This document shows, one piece after another, positions 39,252 to 49,853 of a stretch of 64,000 nucleotides of DNA. Made by a program: the position numbers and the translations under genes. The DNA is from Auanema rhodensis (Eukaryota > Nematoda > Chromadorea > Rhabditida > Rhabditidae): contig OZ059894.1 in NCBI GenBank assembly GCA_964057225.1, positions 15,158,476-15,222,475 on the forward strand, in the 5' to 3' direction. The notes beneath the pieces are model-generated. The model saw nothing but the letters and a program-made list of their open reading frames with translations. It was not told where the DNA came from and ran no database searches. The number at the start of each line of letters is the position of its first letter. The stretch's first letter is position 1.

Positions 39252-41487
39252 GTTTTATATATAAACTATCCATCAAAAAGTTTTTTAATAGCAAAATTAA
39301 GTTGGCGATTGTATAAGTATTGTATGAGTTTCAAACAAAAATGGTTTATCTGTTTGTGACAATACATCTCAGAATCATCCACTACCTCAAAAGGTATCAG
39401 AAGTCTCAACACAAGAATGTAACAAGGAAAATTACTAGAGTAATAATACAAATATAATTATATTTTTAAAATAAATATAATAGATTACAAATAGAAATAT
39501 CATTGAATGACTCTTTTTTTATATAAAAATCGAGTGAAAGAACTTTGGAAAAAACATAATTTTAAAAAAATTCAAAGTAGTTATGAAATCTAATGCTATC
39601 AAGTGTATTATGTTTTTGAAAAGATTACTTAAAAGGATTTAAAAGAGATAGAATACAGATATTAACGGTAATCTGATAGTTCTTTTGAATAATTGACCTA
39701 TGAATATTTGGTAATTCATAAATTATTATATGTGAAACAAACCAATTAATCTTATTATTCATATAATAATTTATGAATATACCATTCCATATGAAAAAAA
39801 AAAAGATCAAACTATATTTTAGATATTGTATTAATACTTATTACTTTGACAATTTTTATTAAAAAGTATTATAACATATTCAATTGGTCAATATCTTAAC
39901 ATCATTGAAATTAATTTAAGTTGAAGGTAAACAGAGACTTGTAAAGACTTAATACATAACTCTGAATGCTTTGTTATCAGTTTTTGACAAAAAAAATGTT
40001 TCTTGAAGAGTATAGATTTGACAAATATCGGTCAAATTCAAAAGATATTGCTTAAAAGAAATTCAAATTAAAAATAATATTTTATTTTATTAATTATTTA
40101 ATTATTTAGAATAAATCTTAGATTTTATTTTTTATTATTTGAAAAAAAATTAAATATATTCATCTGAATATATGTATATTTTCATTTTATTGAAACTTTT
40201 TCATATTTTGAAGAATAATTGAATTGTATTTATACAAAAGGATCTCAAAATGTTTGAAGTCAAAATACAATGTATCCTGTACGGTGAGATTTGACATGAT
40301 AGTATTCCATATTCAAGGATTAAACATTAAGTATTTCAAATATTAATAATTTAAGATTTAATACTACAGATGTTTAGTAGTAATTGAACATTTCAGGGTT
40401 TCCAGTTAATTAACTTAATTTTACAGAAAATAAGTTTCATTATTACAGCCAAGTTGTAGTAATCACTTCGAACATTAATTAGCAGTGAGTAGTTTGCAGC
40501 TTATTCCTTTTCATTTGTCTGTTATAAAGGATTTGTTAACAGATGAATCAAATATATAATTATCAGATCAAACATTTGCTTGTAAGAGGACAGAAATAAA
40601 GATCTTATTGAATTATATGTTACTGAAAATTCAAATGTATGTTATTCTACTAATTCTTTCTTATAACTTGAACAATTTGTAGAAAAAGATACAATTATTA
40701 AGTTTAAAACTTGATAGTTTTGAAAAAAGATCATTTTGAAACAGCTTTATATATAGTAAGAGTTGCTGTTGATTCGCCAAAAAAACTATGAAGGTACTCA
40801 TGTTACAAATACAATCCGATTATGCTTGGTTTGAAAATATCATTTTAACTATTCAAAGAGTTGATTATATGTTTTTGCAAATTTATATAATCTCTAAGTA
40901 GTATCTTGTTTCTTATAAGTTCGTTCTCAGTTGTTCTGAATGATCAAAATAATAAAAATGAGAAGATACTTACTACTTGAGGATATAACTTTGCTATATA
41001 AATTCTTATGATAAATATATCTCTTTAGAAGTTTAATTAAAATCTTTGAAGTTGAAGATAAATTATAAATTTATATCAAATCTGGTAATACTTCACAAAG
41101 CTTAAGAAGGCTATATGAAACTGTTCTGAACACAAGATGAAAAGATGTTAATCACTTCCTCCAAGAACTTCATCATATTCCTTCACCTGTGCCAGTACTC
41201 AACGACCTCTCCATGTTTAGCACAGTTAAATTATAAAAACTCGAGACCAAAATAAATATTTTTTGGATTACAATTATATTTTTAATATTTTAAATAAATG
41301 TTTCATTAAAATTTATGTTTAAGACGCGCCAAGTTAACGTACCATTGAATGAGGCGCCGGCGCCTTACTACAAGATCATAATTGATTTTTTTTTTCAAAT
41401 ACAAATATTATATGATTACAATAGCATATATTTCTATTATTAATTAATGACACTTTTATATAATTTATAATATAAATTTAGATTAAG
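39252..41487. other. AT-rich intergenic region
   Basis: No gene could be supported. The region is very AT-rich. A short patch at about 41,150-41,225 has more even composition. A 14-bp GC palindrome lies near its end (listed separately). Confidence 0.5.
41352..41365. promoter_or_regulatory. 14-bp perfect GC palindrome upstream of the secreted-protein pair
   Basis: AGGCGCCGGCGCCT reads the same on both strands and lies 122 bp before the ATG at 41,488, in otherwise very AT-rich DNA. A similar palindrome with a GCCGGC core precedes a PiT gene at 49,546. A promoter role is inferred from position. Confidence 0.4.
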
Positions 41488-42486
41488 ATGAATATATCTA
41501 AGCGTTTGGTAAAATTCACAATTTTTTTGATTCCAATTGTTTTTGTGACAGGATTCGATGATCTTCATGTTGTTCCTTGTAAGTTGAGTTCTTGATTTGA
41601 ATTCCGTAATTAAATTTATTAAAGTTGATATTGACACTGTATTGAAAGCTGTTGGTGCTCCTTCATGTATGAGAACATGCATAGATCCATTCATGGAAAA
41701 ACTATTGGAGATGTGGCCTCTTGAACATCTAATTGAAAGAATGTCTGCTGTATGCGAGTATGTTGGATATTACACGGTTATATGCTGAAATCCAATAAAT
41801 TGTGTTTCAGAACATATAACGACTCCATTAGCTGTTTGCGTGAAAATTCTAAATGTGATGTTCAAAGTATTTTCCGAACAGCTACGCTGTCTTTCCAAAA
41901 GCGTTGTGAACAGAGAGTTGAGATATATGAACGAATGGAGAAATGTATGATTGGACGTACAGACAAAGTTATAAAAAGTTTGTTTTTACTTTAATGTTTT
42001 GTTATTTTTTAAATTTTTTAAGAATGTGATGAACAATGTTACTGTCGATCTAATGCTACTGCTTTCTCTAATCACCCATCTATCCAAATGGCTGCCAGAA
42101 TGGGAGGAAATATTTTCATAGTTAATGATCATATTTCTGGACTTTGCAGGTTGATTTTCATTAAATTTGATCTTTAATTTTAGAATGTTTTAGTTGTTTA
42201 TCATGTGCTATTCCATGTGTTACATATGGTATGAACCTTGAATGCCCATTATCTGGATGGCTATCTTTGGTATGTTCAGATTAAACTTAACTTTGATATT
42301 TAATTTCATTTAAAGGACGTATTACTTGAGCCATTTGATGCTATTGCTGGATTAGTTAATACTCTCAGTACTGATCTTCAATCAATTATCAAATCTAAAG
42401 TTAATCGTCAATGTCATTTTGCTATAAGTTCTAGCACTTTGAAACAAGTACGAGAAGGAAATTTCACCGCTTTAAGAGAATATTAA
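41488..42486 (+). CDS. Secreted cysteine-rich protein, CPG-4-like family (first gene of pair)
   Basis: Six exons (41488-41578, 41625-41757, 41811-41977, 42023-42149, 42194-42269, 42316-42486) join in frame to 254 aa ending at TAA. The start MNISKRLVKFTIFLIPIVFV is a clear signal peptide. The mature part has many cysteines in C-x3-C and similar pairs (CMRTC, CDEQCYC, SCLSCAIPC), which indicates a disulphide-bonded extracellular protein. The layout, with a C-x3-C near the start of the mature chain followed by amphipathic helices, resembles the next gene and the nematode chondroitin proteoglycan 4 domain proteins. No Ser-Gly attachment site was seen here. A possible trans-splice acceptor (AATTTAG) ends at 41,481, just before the ATG. 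The assignment to the CPG-4 family is by pattern, not alignment. Confidence 0.65.
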
Positions 42487-42600
42487 TTTTTTTTCTGTAT
42501 TAAATCTTTTTTTATTCTAATTAATCTTTTTAAAAAATATGTTTTTCGTAATTTATTTTATTTGTTTTTCTAATTTACTATTATTTATCTTATATTTGAA

Positions 42601-42606
42601 CTTCAG
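42601..42606 (+). promoter_or_regulatory. Candidate trans-splice acceptor between two tandem genes
   Basis: CTTCAG, preceded by a T-rich stretch, ends two bases before the ATG of the second gene and 120 nt after the stop of the first. This is the usual layout for a downstream gene of a nematode operon, where a spliced leader is added at such a site. Confidence 0.55.
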
Positions 42607-42608
42607 AT

Positions 42609-44484
42609 ATGCTTTATCTTTTAATTTTTTTAACATTACTACTTAACTCTGTACTTACTGACATGGGTGGTAAGTTTTATAAAAAAAGTTTTAATTTCTA
42701 AATACCTTTTAAGGTAAAAATTCTCCACTTGATTATGGATCACCGTATCCATTATTTTCACTTCCCACAGGAGATCCTAGTAAAGAATATGGTTTAAACA
42801 ATAAGAATATTGCTATTTTGAACTAATTTTCTTCTTTTTTTAAGCTGACCATAGTCCAGCATGTGAATCTGCTTGTTTAGAACCTTCCCTGAAGGTTATT
42901 CGACATTTCTTTGAGCCAGGAAATATTCGTGAAAATATGGTTACTGTCTGCCAGTAAATACATATTAATGAAAAAGTATTTGAATAATAACTTTTCAGTT
43001 ATTATGACGAAGCATCAAATTGTCATCGTCGATATACTCAATGTGATCGTTCTATGTTTGAAACTGTTACAAGTGGAGTAGAATATATGTGCAAAGAACA
43101 ACGTAAAGGTAAAGTATAGAAGTAATCTGTTTCTTCTTTCTGAAAAGAATATTCTTTTCAGCTTTTGATGTGTTGATTGATTGTATTGATACAAATAGTC
43201 AATTAGTTAAGAAAGGTAAAGAATACAGTATTAGATATATTAGAATTTAATTTTAAAAGTTTAGATTGTGATGTTCTTTGTCAACCAAGCAGTTTAGTTG
43301 CTGGATTAGCTTTAAAGGATACAGTAATGAATGTACCGTATACATAATCTTTGATATCTCTCTATAATTGATTGTTTTTCAGTCCTTAGATCAGCCACTT
43401 ATATCTGACGGTTTGAATATGAGAGACATGATTGAGCCTCATTTGGGAAAATTATTTTTCAGTGAAAGTTGTCGGTTAGCATAGAAAATATTTTTTTCTT
43501 CATTTATAAATTCAAATTTTAGAATAACTGGATGTTTAATGGATTGTTACAAGACGAAATACAATATGTTGTGTGAAGGAAGTGCTGGGTCAATCTTGAT
43601 GGTTAGTTAATGTACTTTTTTTTGAGAAGAAACAACAAATTCAGGAAGCATTAGTACGACCTCTGTCATCAGAATCCGCACCTGACGCATCAAAATTCTT
43701 GTCCGCAGTTTTAGGAGGATTATTACCACATTCGTGTTCATATCTCTATTCCAAAAACGGAGGTCTTCGTATTAATTCTGAGCTAGATGAAGAAATTAGA
43801 AGAATGTATAAAGATAGAAAGGTTCTATCATTTCTGCAATGCAAAACATTCTTTATTCTAGCCTATGACTCAAAAAGAATTAGAGGAAACTCTTAGTAAA
43901 CCAACTACCGACAAGAATCCCTTCAAGGAAGTTTCAGAAACCTTTCTCAGAATTTCGCCAATTGAATCAGTTTCAGAGAAAAAAGTGTGAAATGTATGGT
44001 TTCCTATGAAAAACAATTTTTTCCAGAAGAAGAAAGCAACAAAGCCAGTGAAAGAGGTTGAGAAAGTGATTGATGAAACCAAAAATGATATAGTTGAAGA
44101 GACTGTCAATGGTAAAATTTAAATTATTATGATTCTTGTATGAGACAAATGTTTGAAGACACCGTGTTAACTGAAGATCAAACACTTAGAGCTGCTCAAG
44201 ATGTAGGTAAGCTGTGAAAATTCTTAAACATTGATAGTTTATGTTATAACTATTTTTTCAGAAGTTTTAAAATATAGTTTGAAATATGGCTCTCAACATG
44301 TTACGAAACTAGTATCTTCTAAGACATATCATATTTCTTTTATAACACCAGTTAACGGTAAATATACATATATAGTATATAAATTAGTTTTTAATTACAA
44401 TAATATTATTTAGGAACTGTTGTATGTCGTTATGAGGATGATGTTATTGATTCAGAAGGATCTGGTAGTGGATATCCTATGTAA
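42609..44484 (+). CDS. Secreted chondroitin proteoglycan CPG-4-like protein (second gene of pair)
   Basis: Fourteen exons: 42609-42669, 42714-42779, 42845-42953, 42999-43108, 43162-43215, 43265-43332, 43383-43474, 43523-43601, 43645-43821, 43862-43984, 44027-44111, 44159-44206, 44262-44357 and 44414-44484 (412 aa). A signal peptide (MLYLLIFLTLLLNSVLT) is followed by a Cys-rich domain (PACESACLEP, CHRRYTQC, DCDVLCQP, CRITGCLMDCY) and a charged, Lys/Glu-rich region. Residues 398-412 read DDVIDSEGSGSGYPM; acidic residues before paired Ser-Gly are the hallmark of chondroitin attachment. CPG proteins build the nematode eggshell matrix, which is the likely role. The gene lies 122 nt behind its neighbour and is probably co-transcribed. 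An alternative splice of the last codon (donor at 44,481) could add an exon that overlaps the TRPM gene on the other strand; the TAA at 44,482-44,484 is the simpler end. Confidence 0.7.
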
Positions 44485-44567
44485 ATCAATGTATAATAAG
44501 CAACTAATATCAATTTTAAACAGTTTTATTAAATTTTTTTACAATTTTTTAATAGTTTGTTGGTATC

Positions 44568-47104
44568 TCAACAGAATTTGGCAATCGTGGGCTCAACGGC
44601 TTTCTTCTCGTATCGGTATTCTTCAAAAAAGAAGATGAATAAATGAAAAAATATTTTAAACAAACCCAAGTGATACCGTTTCAAGTTTAAATGACCACAA
44701 GTAAGATATGAAATCAAATTAACCAGAAGACAATACAATACAAAAGCAATTGAAGAAATTGGTGGAAATAATAAACCATATTCATAGCTGAATATTTGTA
44801 TAATTAATAAAAAATATTTTATCGTAAGATCTTACCGAAATAATCTGCAACATGCTTTATATTTGGAATATATCAGTCTTTCTTGCTCAATAGTTTCATA
44901 ACTTTTTCTGTAAAAGAAATATAATTTTTTAGATATTTGGCTTATATTATTAGAAATATATAGAAACTAACGTTAGGATAGCTGTCAGTAAATTGACCAG
45001 TATTACCGCTGATACAAACATATAAGCAAAGAGAGATATCGGTGTTAGCCATTTCTTAAAATATTTTTATTTTATAATTATAATAAAAATAATTTTAATA
45101 CATCAGTAAAGCATTGAAGACTTGGAACTGTAATGTTTCTCCAATTTATTTCGTCACATTCTATACTTGTTCCTAATGAAATATTATATTGGAAATCAGT
45201 GAAAATGAAACAATTACCATATTTATCTGATTCTTCAGCTTCACCAAATATTTCAAATGAACCATATTTGAATAATTTCCAAATAAGTGTATCATTAGAT
45301 TCATTTGATTTAGTATAATAATCTAAATTAGAAGAATACATTATAAAAAAATTTAAAGATAATACCTGATATACTTATCTTCAACACAGCATATGTAGCC
45401 CAAAATATTACAAATATGAGTAAAAAACGGAAAGTAAGTGCAGCCAGAAAACAAATGAAGTAAATTTCGAGAAAAAAAAAGAAATATTACCATTTTTTTT
45501 ATTGTTAGAATAATAGATCCATAGAATGTATCTGATTCAAATATAGATAATATTCGAATTGATGTAAATATAAAATTAATATAGAATAATACTGTATATA
45601 ATTGAATTGCAATAACAGAAACTAATAAGCTTAAAAATAATATTTAAATATAAAAAAATATATAAATATTACCTTGAATCAAAAGAAGCAGAAAGTACCC
45701 ATGATATAAACATTAGAATTATGTTAATAATATCAAATAAATGACTTTTTTTAGTTTTTGTTTTTATCTGAAATTATACATAAAATATTAAATATTAAAA
45801 ATTTTTTATACAATTTGTATAAGTCGTTTTACATATTTTGATTTTTTAACAGCTTTTATTCCGAATTCTGTTTTTACATTACGTAATCGTAATTTATAAG
45901 CAGTAATGTGTATTTTTGAAACCCAATCAAGAAAGAAAATAAGTTGAAAGATTCCAATGTAAAAATATCTGTTTCTTAGATCACTTATTGTTTGTTTCTC
46001 AATTATCAGACAACTAGTATATGTAACTATATATCCAAGTCGAACAAGCTATAAATATAATTATATAATTATAATAATTACGTACATATAGTATAACATA
46101 CTTTATGAATAAGAGCCTTTATAGAAATGCTACCAGAACGTTCACGTACAATACGTTGGCATTGTACATGTGATAAAAACGCCTGAAAATCTCAAATATA
46201 TTATGAACTATTCTCTTTTTTTTTGGCAAACAACTCACTTTTGCTTTACCCACTACAGCTATTTTAAGTAATTCAATATAATCGTCTTCGAACATATTTC
46301 TATAAAATATAAAAAAATTATTTATAAAATAAAGAATAACTTACTTAATTAAATATATTCTTGAAGCATAATTAACCTTTAAAATGCTATCTTTATCAAA
46401 GAAATGCTTCAATAAACTTTTACTGTGTGTATCGAACCGACTAATAATTCTTTTAAAATTTTTATAAATTTTATAAAATTACCAATGTAAAGCTGTGTAT
46501 TCATCTTTTAATTCTAGTTCATCGCATGTTAATAGTTTCAAGCTCATACATCGAAATATAAAAACCTGTCATAAGAATATAATAAAATATTTGAAAAATT
46601 AAAAAAAAACCATAGTCAAAGAAAGTAATAAAGGTTCTTCTTTAGTGTTTTTTAATAAACCAGAACAATTTGCTTCATCACCATATGCCGCATAAATTAC
46701 AGCCTTAGCCAAATCAAATGTTAAAACTGATAAAGGACAAAAAAATAATTTCTGAAAAAAAAAGAAAAATAAATAATTAAAAATTGAAAATCTCATTTTA
46801 CTTTTGTAAACTCATCGAGACATCTTAAAACTCTTTCTTCTACTTTTATTTCATTTGTTTGTGCTTTATCATTTGAAATATTCAGATGAGAAAATAAAAC
46901 GTTTTCGAAAAATTTTTCCTAAAAAAAAAACAAATTTGAAGTCAATCGAAGAGAAAATATTCGTTTTAATATTACGATAAGATTTACCTTTTTTTCAAAA
47001 ACTAAAATTAATTCCTCAATTGAATTTGTATTAGACTTCACTATATCATCTACATCATCTGAATATTTGAGAAGTCCCTCCAATTCATGTGTTTTTTCAT
47101 TCAT
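44568..47104 (-). CDS. Short TRPM-like cation channel
   Basis: Sixteen exons on the - strand join to 598 aa: 47104-46988, 46918-46802, 46751-46611, 46565-46483, 46440-46345, 46299-46239, 46182-46102, 46048-45812, 45767-45673, 45629-45491, 45444-45366, 45322-45218, 45172-45102, 45054-44972, 44907-44836, 44787-44568. The order of hydrophobic segments and motifs fits TRPM: S3 (LFDIINIILMF), S4 ending SIILTIKKM, S5 (residues 390-414), a pore helix LIWKLFKYGSFEIFGE with an FGE filter at about 441-443, S6 (AVILVNLLTAIL), and a TRP-helix region (ETIEQERLIYSKY, FRYEYGLLFPP). TRPM channels carry divalent or monovalent cations; FGE is the filter type of TRPM6/7. The usual N-terminal homology regions of 600-700 aa are missing: only about 230 residues precede S1. 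The intron at 45,445-45,490 appears to end in TG rather than AG. A CED-11/GTL-type origin is possible. Confidence 0.75.
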
Positions 47105-47371
47105 CTCAAATAGATGATTAACTTACATTATATAATCTATAGATATAATAACTATATATGAAATTCAAAAAGTTAAAATGAAAACGATTCATATATGATT
47201 GAAATAAGAAAAGGATGAACTAAATATACAACTCTATATAGCATTCGGTCAGTTTCTTCAGTATTATTATATAGCTATGTTATCTTTTACTATGAAAATT
47301 ACGATTAATCATAGCAACATAATCAATAGCTTTTATCATCAATCAACGTTATCACAATGCTTTTCTCATGT

Positions 47372-49516
47372 TTAAACTGTTAACTTCAGCATTACCATGA
47401 TTATTGCTGAGAATAGTGCTGAAAATGAAATTTTTCGAAGCAGTTCGTGGCACTTGATAACAACATGACTCAGTAAGTGATACCGAAAATATATGGATAC
47501 CTGATACAGGTAATGTTACAACCCAAGAAGCTGCAACACTACGGAATAAGCTCCAATTCACTTTGTTCAAGCCTCGTAAACTTCCTACTGCTATAACCGA
47601 ACCAACCTTAGAACATTTAACTTCGAAACTTGAAGGTCAATATTAAAACTTACTAAGCAATGTGTCGTGCTTACCGGTAAACCGTATTTACTTGCAAATA
47701 ATACTGTTAAAGCAGAGCCAAAATCAATGCAAAACCCACTGACCACATATTCAAATAAAATTAAAAAAAGAATTCATACCTGGCAGCATTGATTTCCGAC
47801 ATATTTTTACCAATTGTATCAATTACTTTGTGTCCTAAAATCCATAACCCAGCACATATTGAAAATACACCAAAAATTAAAATAAGTAAGGAAGTTGGAC
47901 GTCTTTGGTTAACATCAAAGTCACGATATATTGAGAATAAAGCAGAGAGTGGAGCAATAGCATTACTAAAAAAAGACAAAAAAAATTTTTCAAATAAAGT
48001 ATTACGATGTTATAAGTAAAAAGCCTAAAAGATATATTCTGACCTGACATCATTTGCACCATGTGCCATTGCTGCGAAGCAAGCAGTAAAAATTTGAATA
48101 GCAGTGAACAATCGCAATGTGCGAGGTGAATCAATTCTAGTAGGACTTGGTAAAATCCATTGACTAAATCGTTTAAAATCTAAAATGGATTATTTAATAA
48201 ATTAGTAACAAATATATATATATATATATATATATTGTTTTTTACCTTTGAAACGATCTTCAATGTGATCCTGAACAATTTTAGGAGAAGCTTGTTGACT
48301 TCGAACAACGGGACTATTTATAGTCGGTATACTAACAGAACATTCTGATGCTACTTGTTTCAACTCAACATCTTTGAAAAAACATTGAAACATATAGTTA
48401 GTTTTATAATTTCTACGCCTACCACTAATGAATTTTTTAAGTTTTGGCACATAAAAAATAAATATTAAAAGTGAAGAAACAATTCCAACACAGAGGCTGG
48501 TTAGTATAGAGTCCATCATTTCCATTTTTTCAAATTTCAGTACTGAACCAAGAATAAATTAAAAGATATAACAAAATCTTCTTCAAACCTTTAGATCCTT
48601 CTCTTGTAAGCAGAACAGAATTAAGAGATATTGCAAAAAAAAAGAAAATTGGCAAAGCTTTTAATCCACATTTAACTGGATCTTCCTATTAAAAATATAT
48701 AAGATTTATATTTTCTTCTGATAATTTACTCGTCGTAAAACTACGTGATCAACTATCAAGTAGAGTAGTGCTGCTACTATACCAGCAAGTATAGGTGAAA
48801 CAAACCATGACATAACTGAAAATATCTGTTAATAAGCTACATCAGATGACTCTCAACCAATCAGAAAAATTTTTTCCCATTTCACTCCATCAAAGCCTTT
48901 ACAAACTAATGTAAATCCAAGTGATGCTCCAATAATTGAATGAGTAGCCGAAATAGGAAGTTTCATAATTGTTGCAACAAATAACCACAAAGCACACCCT
49001 TCAATAACTTATTATAATAACCAGTTTGATTGATATATTCAAAATTACTTAAATACAAAATGAAAACAAATTTTTACCTCCGAGTGTTGCTACTTGTCCA
49101 AGTAAAAGTAAATTAATAGAATCTGCATATATAGATACGGTAACTATGCTTTTTCTAATAGTATCAATAACATTATATCCTATTAATACAGCACCCAAAA
49201 CTTCAAAAATTGTTGCTAAGATATAAGCATTCAATATTGTTAATGTTTTTGAACCTAAACTTATTAAAATATAATGATAAACAACTTTTTTTTTAATTTC
49301 GCATTACCAACAGATGTTCCAAAAGCATTTGCTACGTCATTTGCACCCATTCCAAGACCTAATAGAAATGCTACAACAATACCAACAATGAGAGCCCAAA
49401 CATATTGCTCCTTAATACAAAATCTATTGTTTTATTTTGCTATATATGTAATCAAAACTTACTTGAAAAGCTCCAATAAGCTTCACCGAGTCAGATGCCA
49501 AAGTAGTCGCATCCAT
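47372..49516 (-). CDS. PiT/SLC20 sodium-phosphate cotransporter, copy with a one-base exon lesion
   Basis: Thirteen exons: 49516-49463, 49410-49308, 49254-49078, 48998-48903, 48815-48730, 48685-48589, 48542-48423, 48371-48246, 48179-48044, 47965-47780, 47738-47654, 47606-47501, 47418-47372. As modelled the product is 472 aa. Both PiT signatures are present: [15 protein letters not shown] near the N-terminus and [15 protein letters not shown] in the second half, plus the ISATHS and VSTTHC repeats typical of the inverted PiT fold. PiT proteins import phosphate with sodium across the plasma membrane. Exon 4 is one base short of its homologue in the next gene (140 vs 141 nt), which would shift the frame. 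An internal GTAAGG donor at 48,902 restores the frame but removes about 15 residues (the KGFDG loop). The gene lies 337 nt after the other PiT copy on the same strand. Confidence 0.8.
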
Positions 49517-49545
49517 TGTCACGGATTGGCGTTAAAGTGCGCATG

Positions 49546-49567
49546 ACGCCGGCGTGAAATTTTCACG
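49546..49567. promoter_or_regulatory. Two adjacent palindromes upstream of the PiT gene
   Basis: ACGCCGGCGT (49,546-49,555) is a perfect palindrome. It overlaps CGTGAAATTTTCACG (49,553-49,567), whose 7-bp arms match perfectly. They lie 30-51 bp before the ATG at 49,516, read on the - strand. They may be the gene's own promoter elements, which would argue that it is not merely the second gene of an operon. Confidence 0.4.
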
Positions 49568-49853
49568 TATAATCAAGTTTTATGCAAATTTCTAGCTTTA
49601 GCGTACTACTTGCTTTGCAACTTTACATTGATTAAAATAATGAATAAACTAATTTAATTTATAAGATTTATTAAACAATAAGTATAAGTACATCTATGTA
49701 TTTTAAACACATAACTGACAAATCATTTCCTTGGGAAAAAAATGAGAAGAAAAATAAAGTAACAAAGTAATACTTTATAAAAGGAGGAAATAATCCATTA
49801 TAATGAGAAGAGTATCACGTTTTGCTGACAACATACAAAAAATTATTAAAGGT

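Noticed and set aside
41150-41225. Short - strand patch that reads like a C-terminal peptide (VKEYDEVLGGSD then stop)
   Set aside because: The frame is closed a few codons upstream, no acceptor fits, and no neighbouring exon was found; it could be a gene relic.
47654-47680. GTAAGC in PiT exon 47738-47654 as a splice donor
   Set aside because: It codes for the V-S of the conserved VSTTHC motif; using it would delete that motif, while the GTAAGT at 47,653 fits the sister gene exactly.
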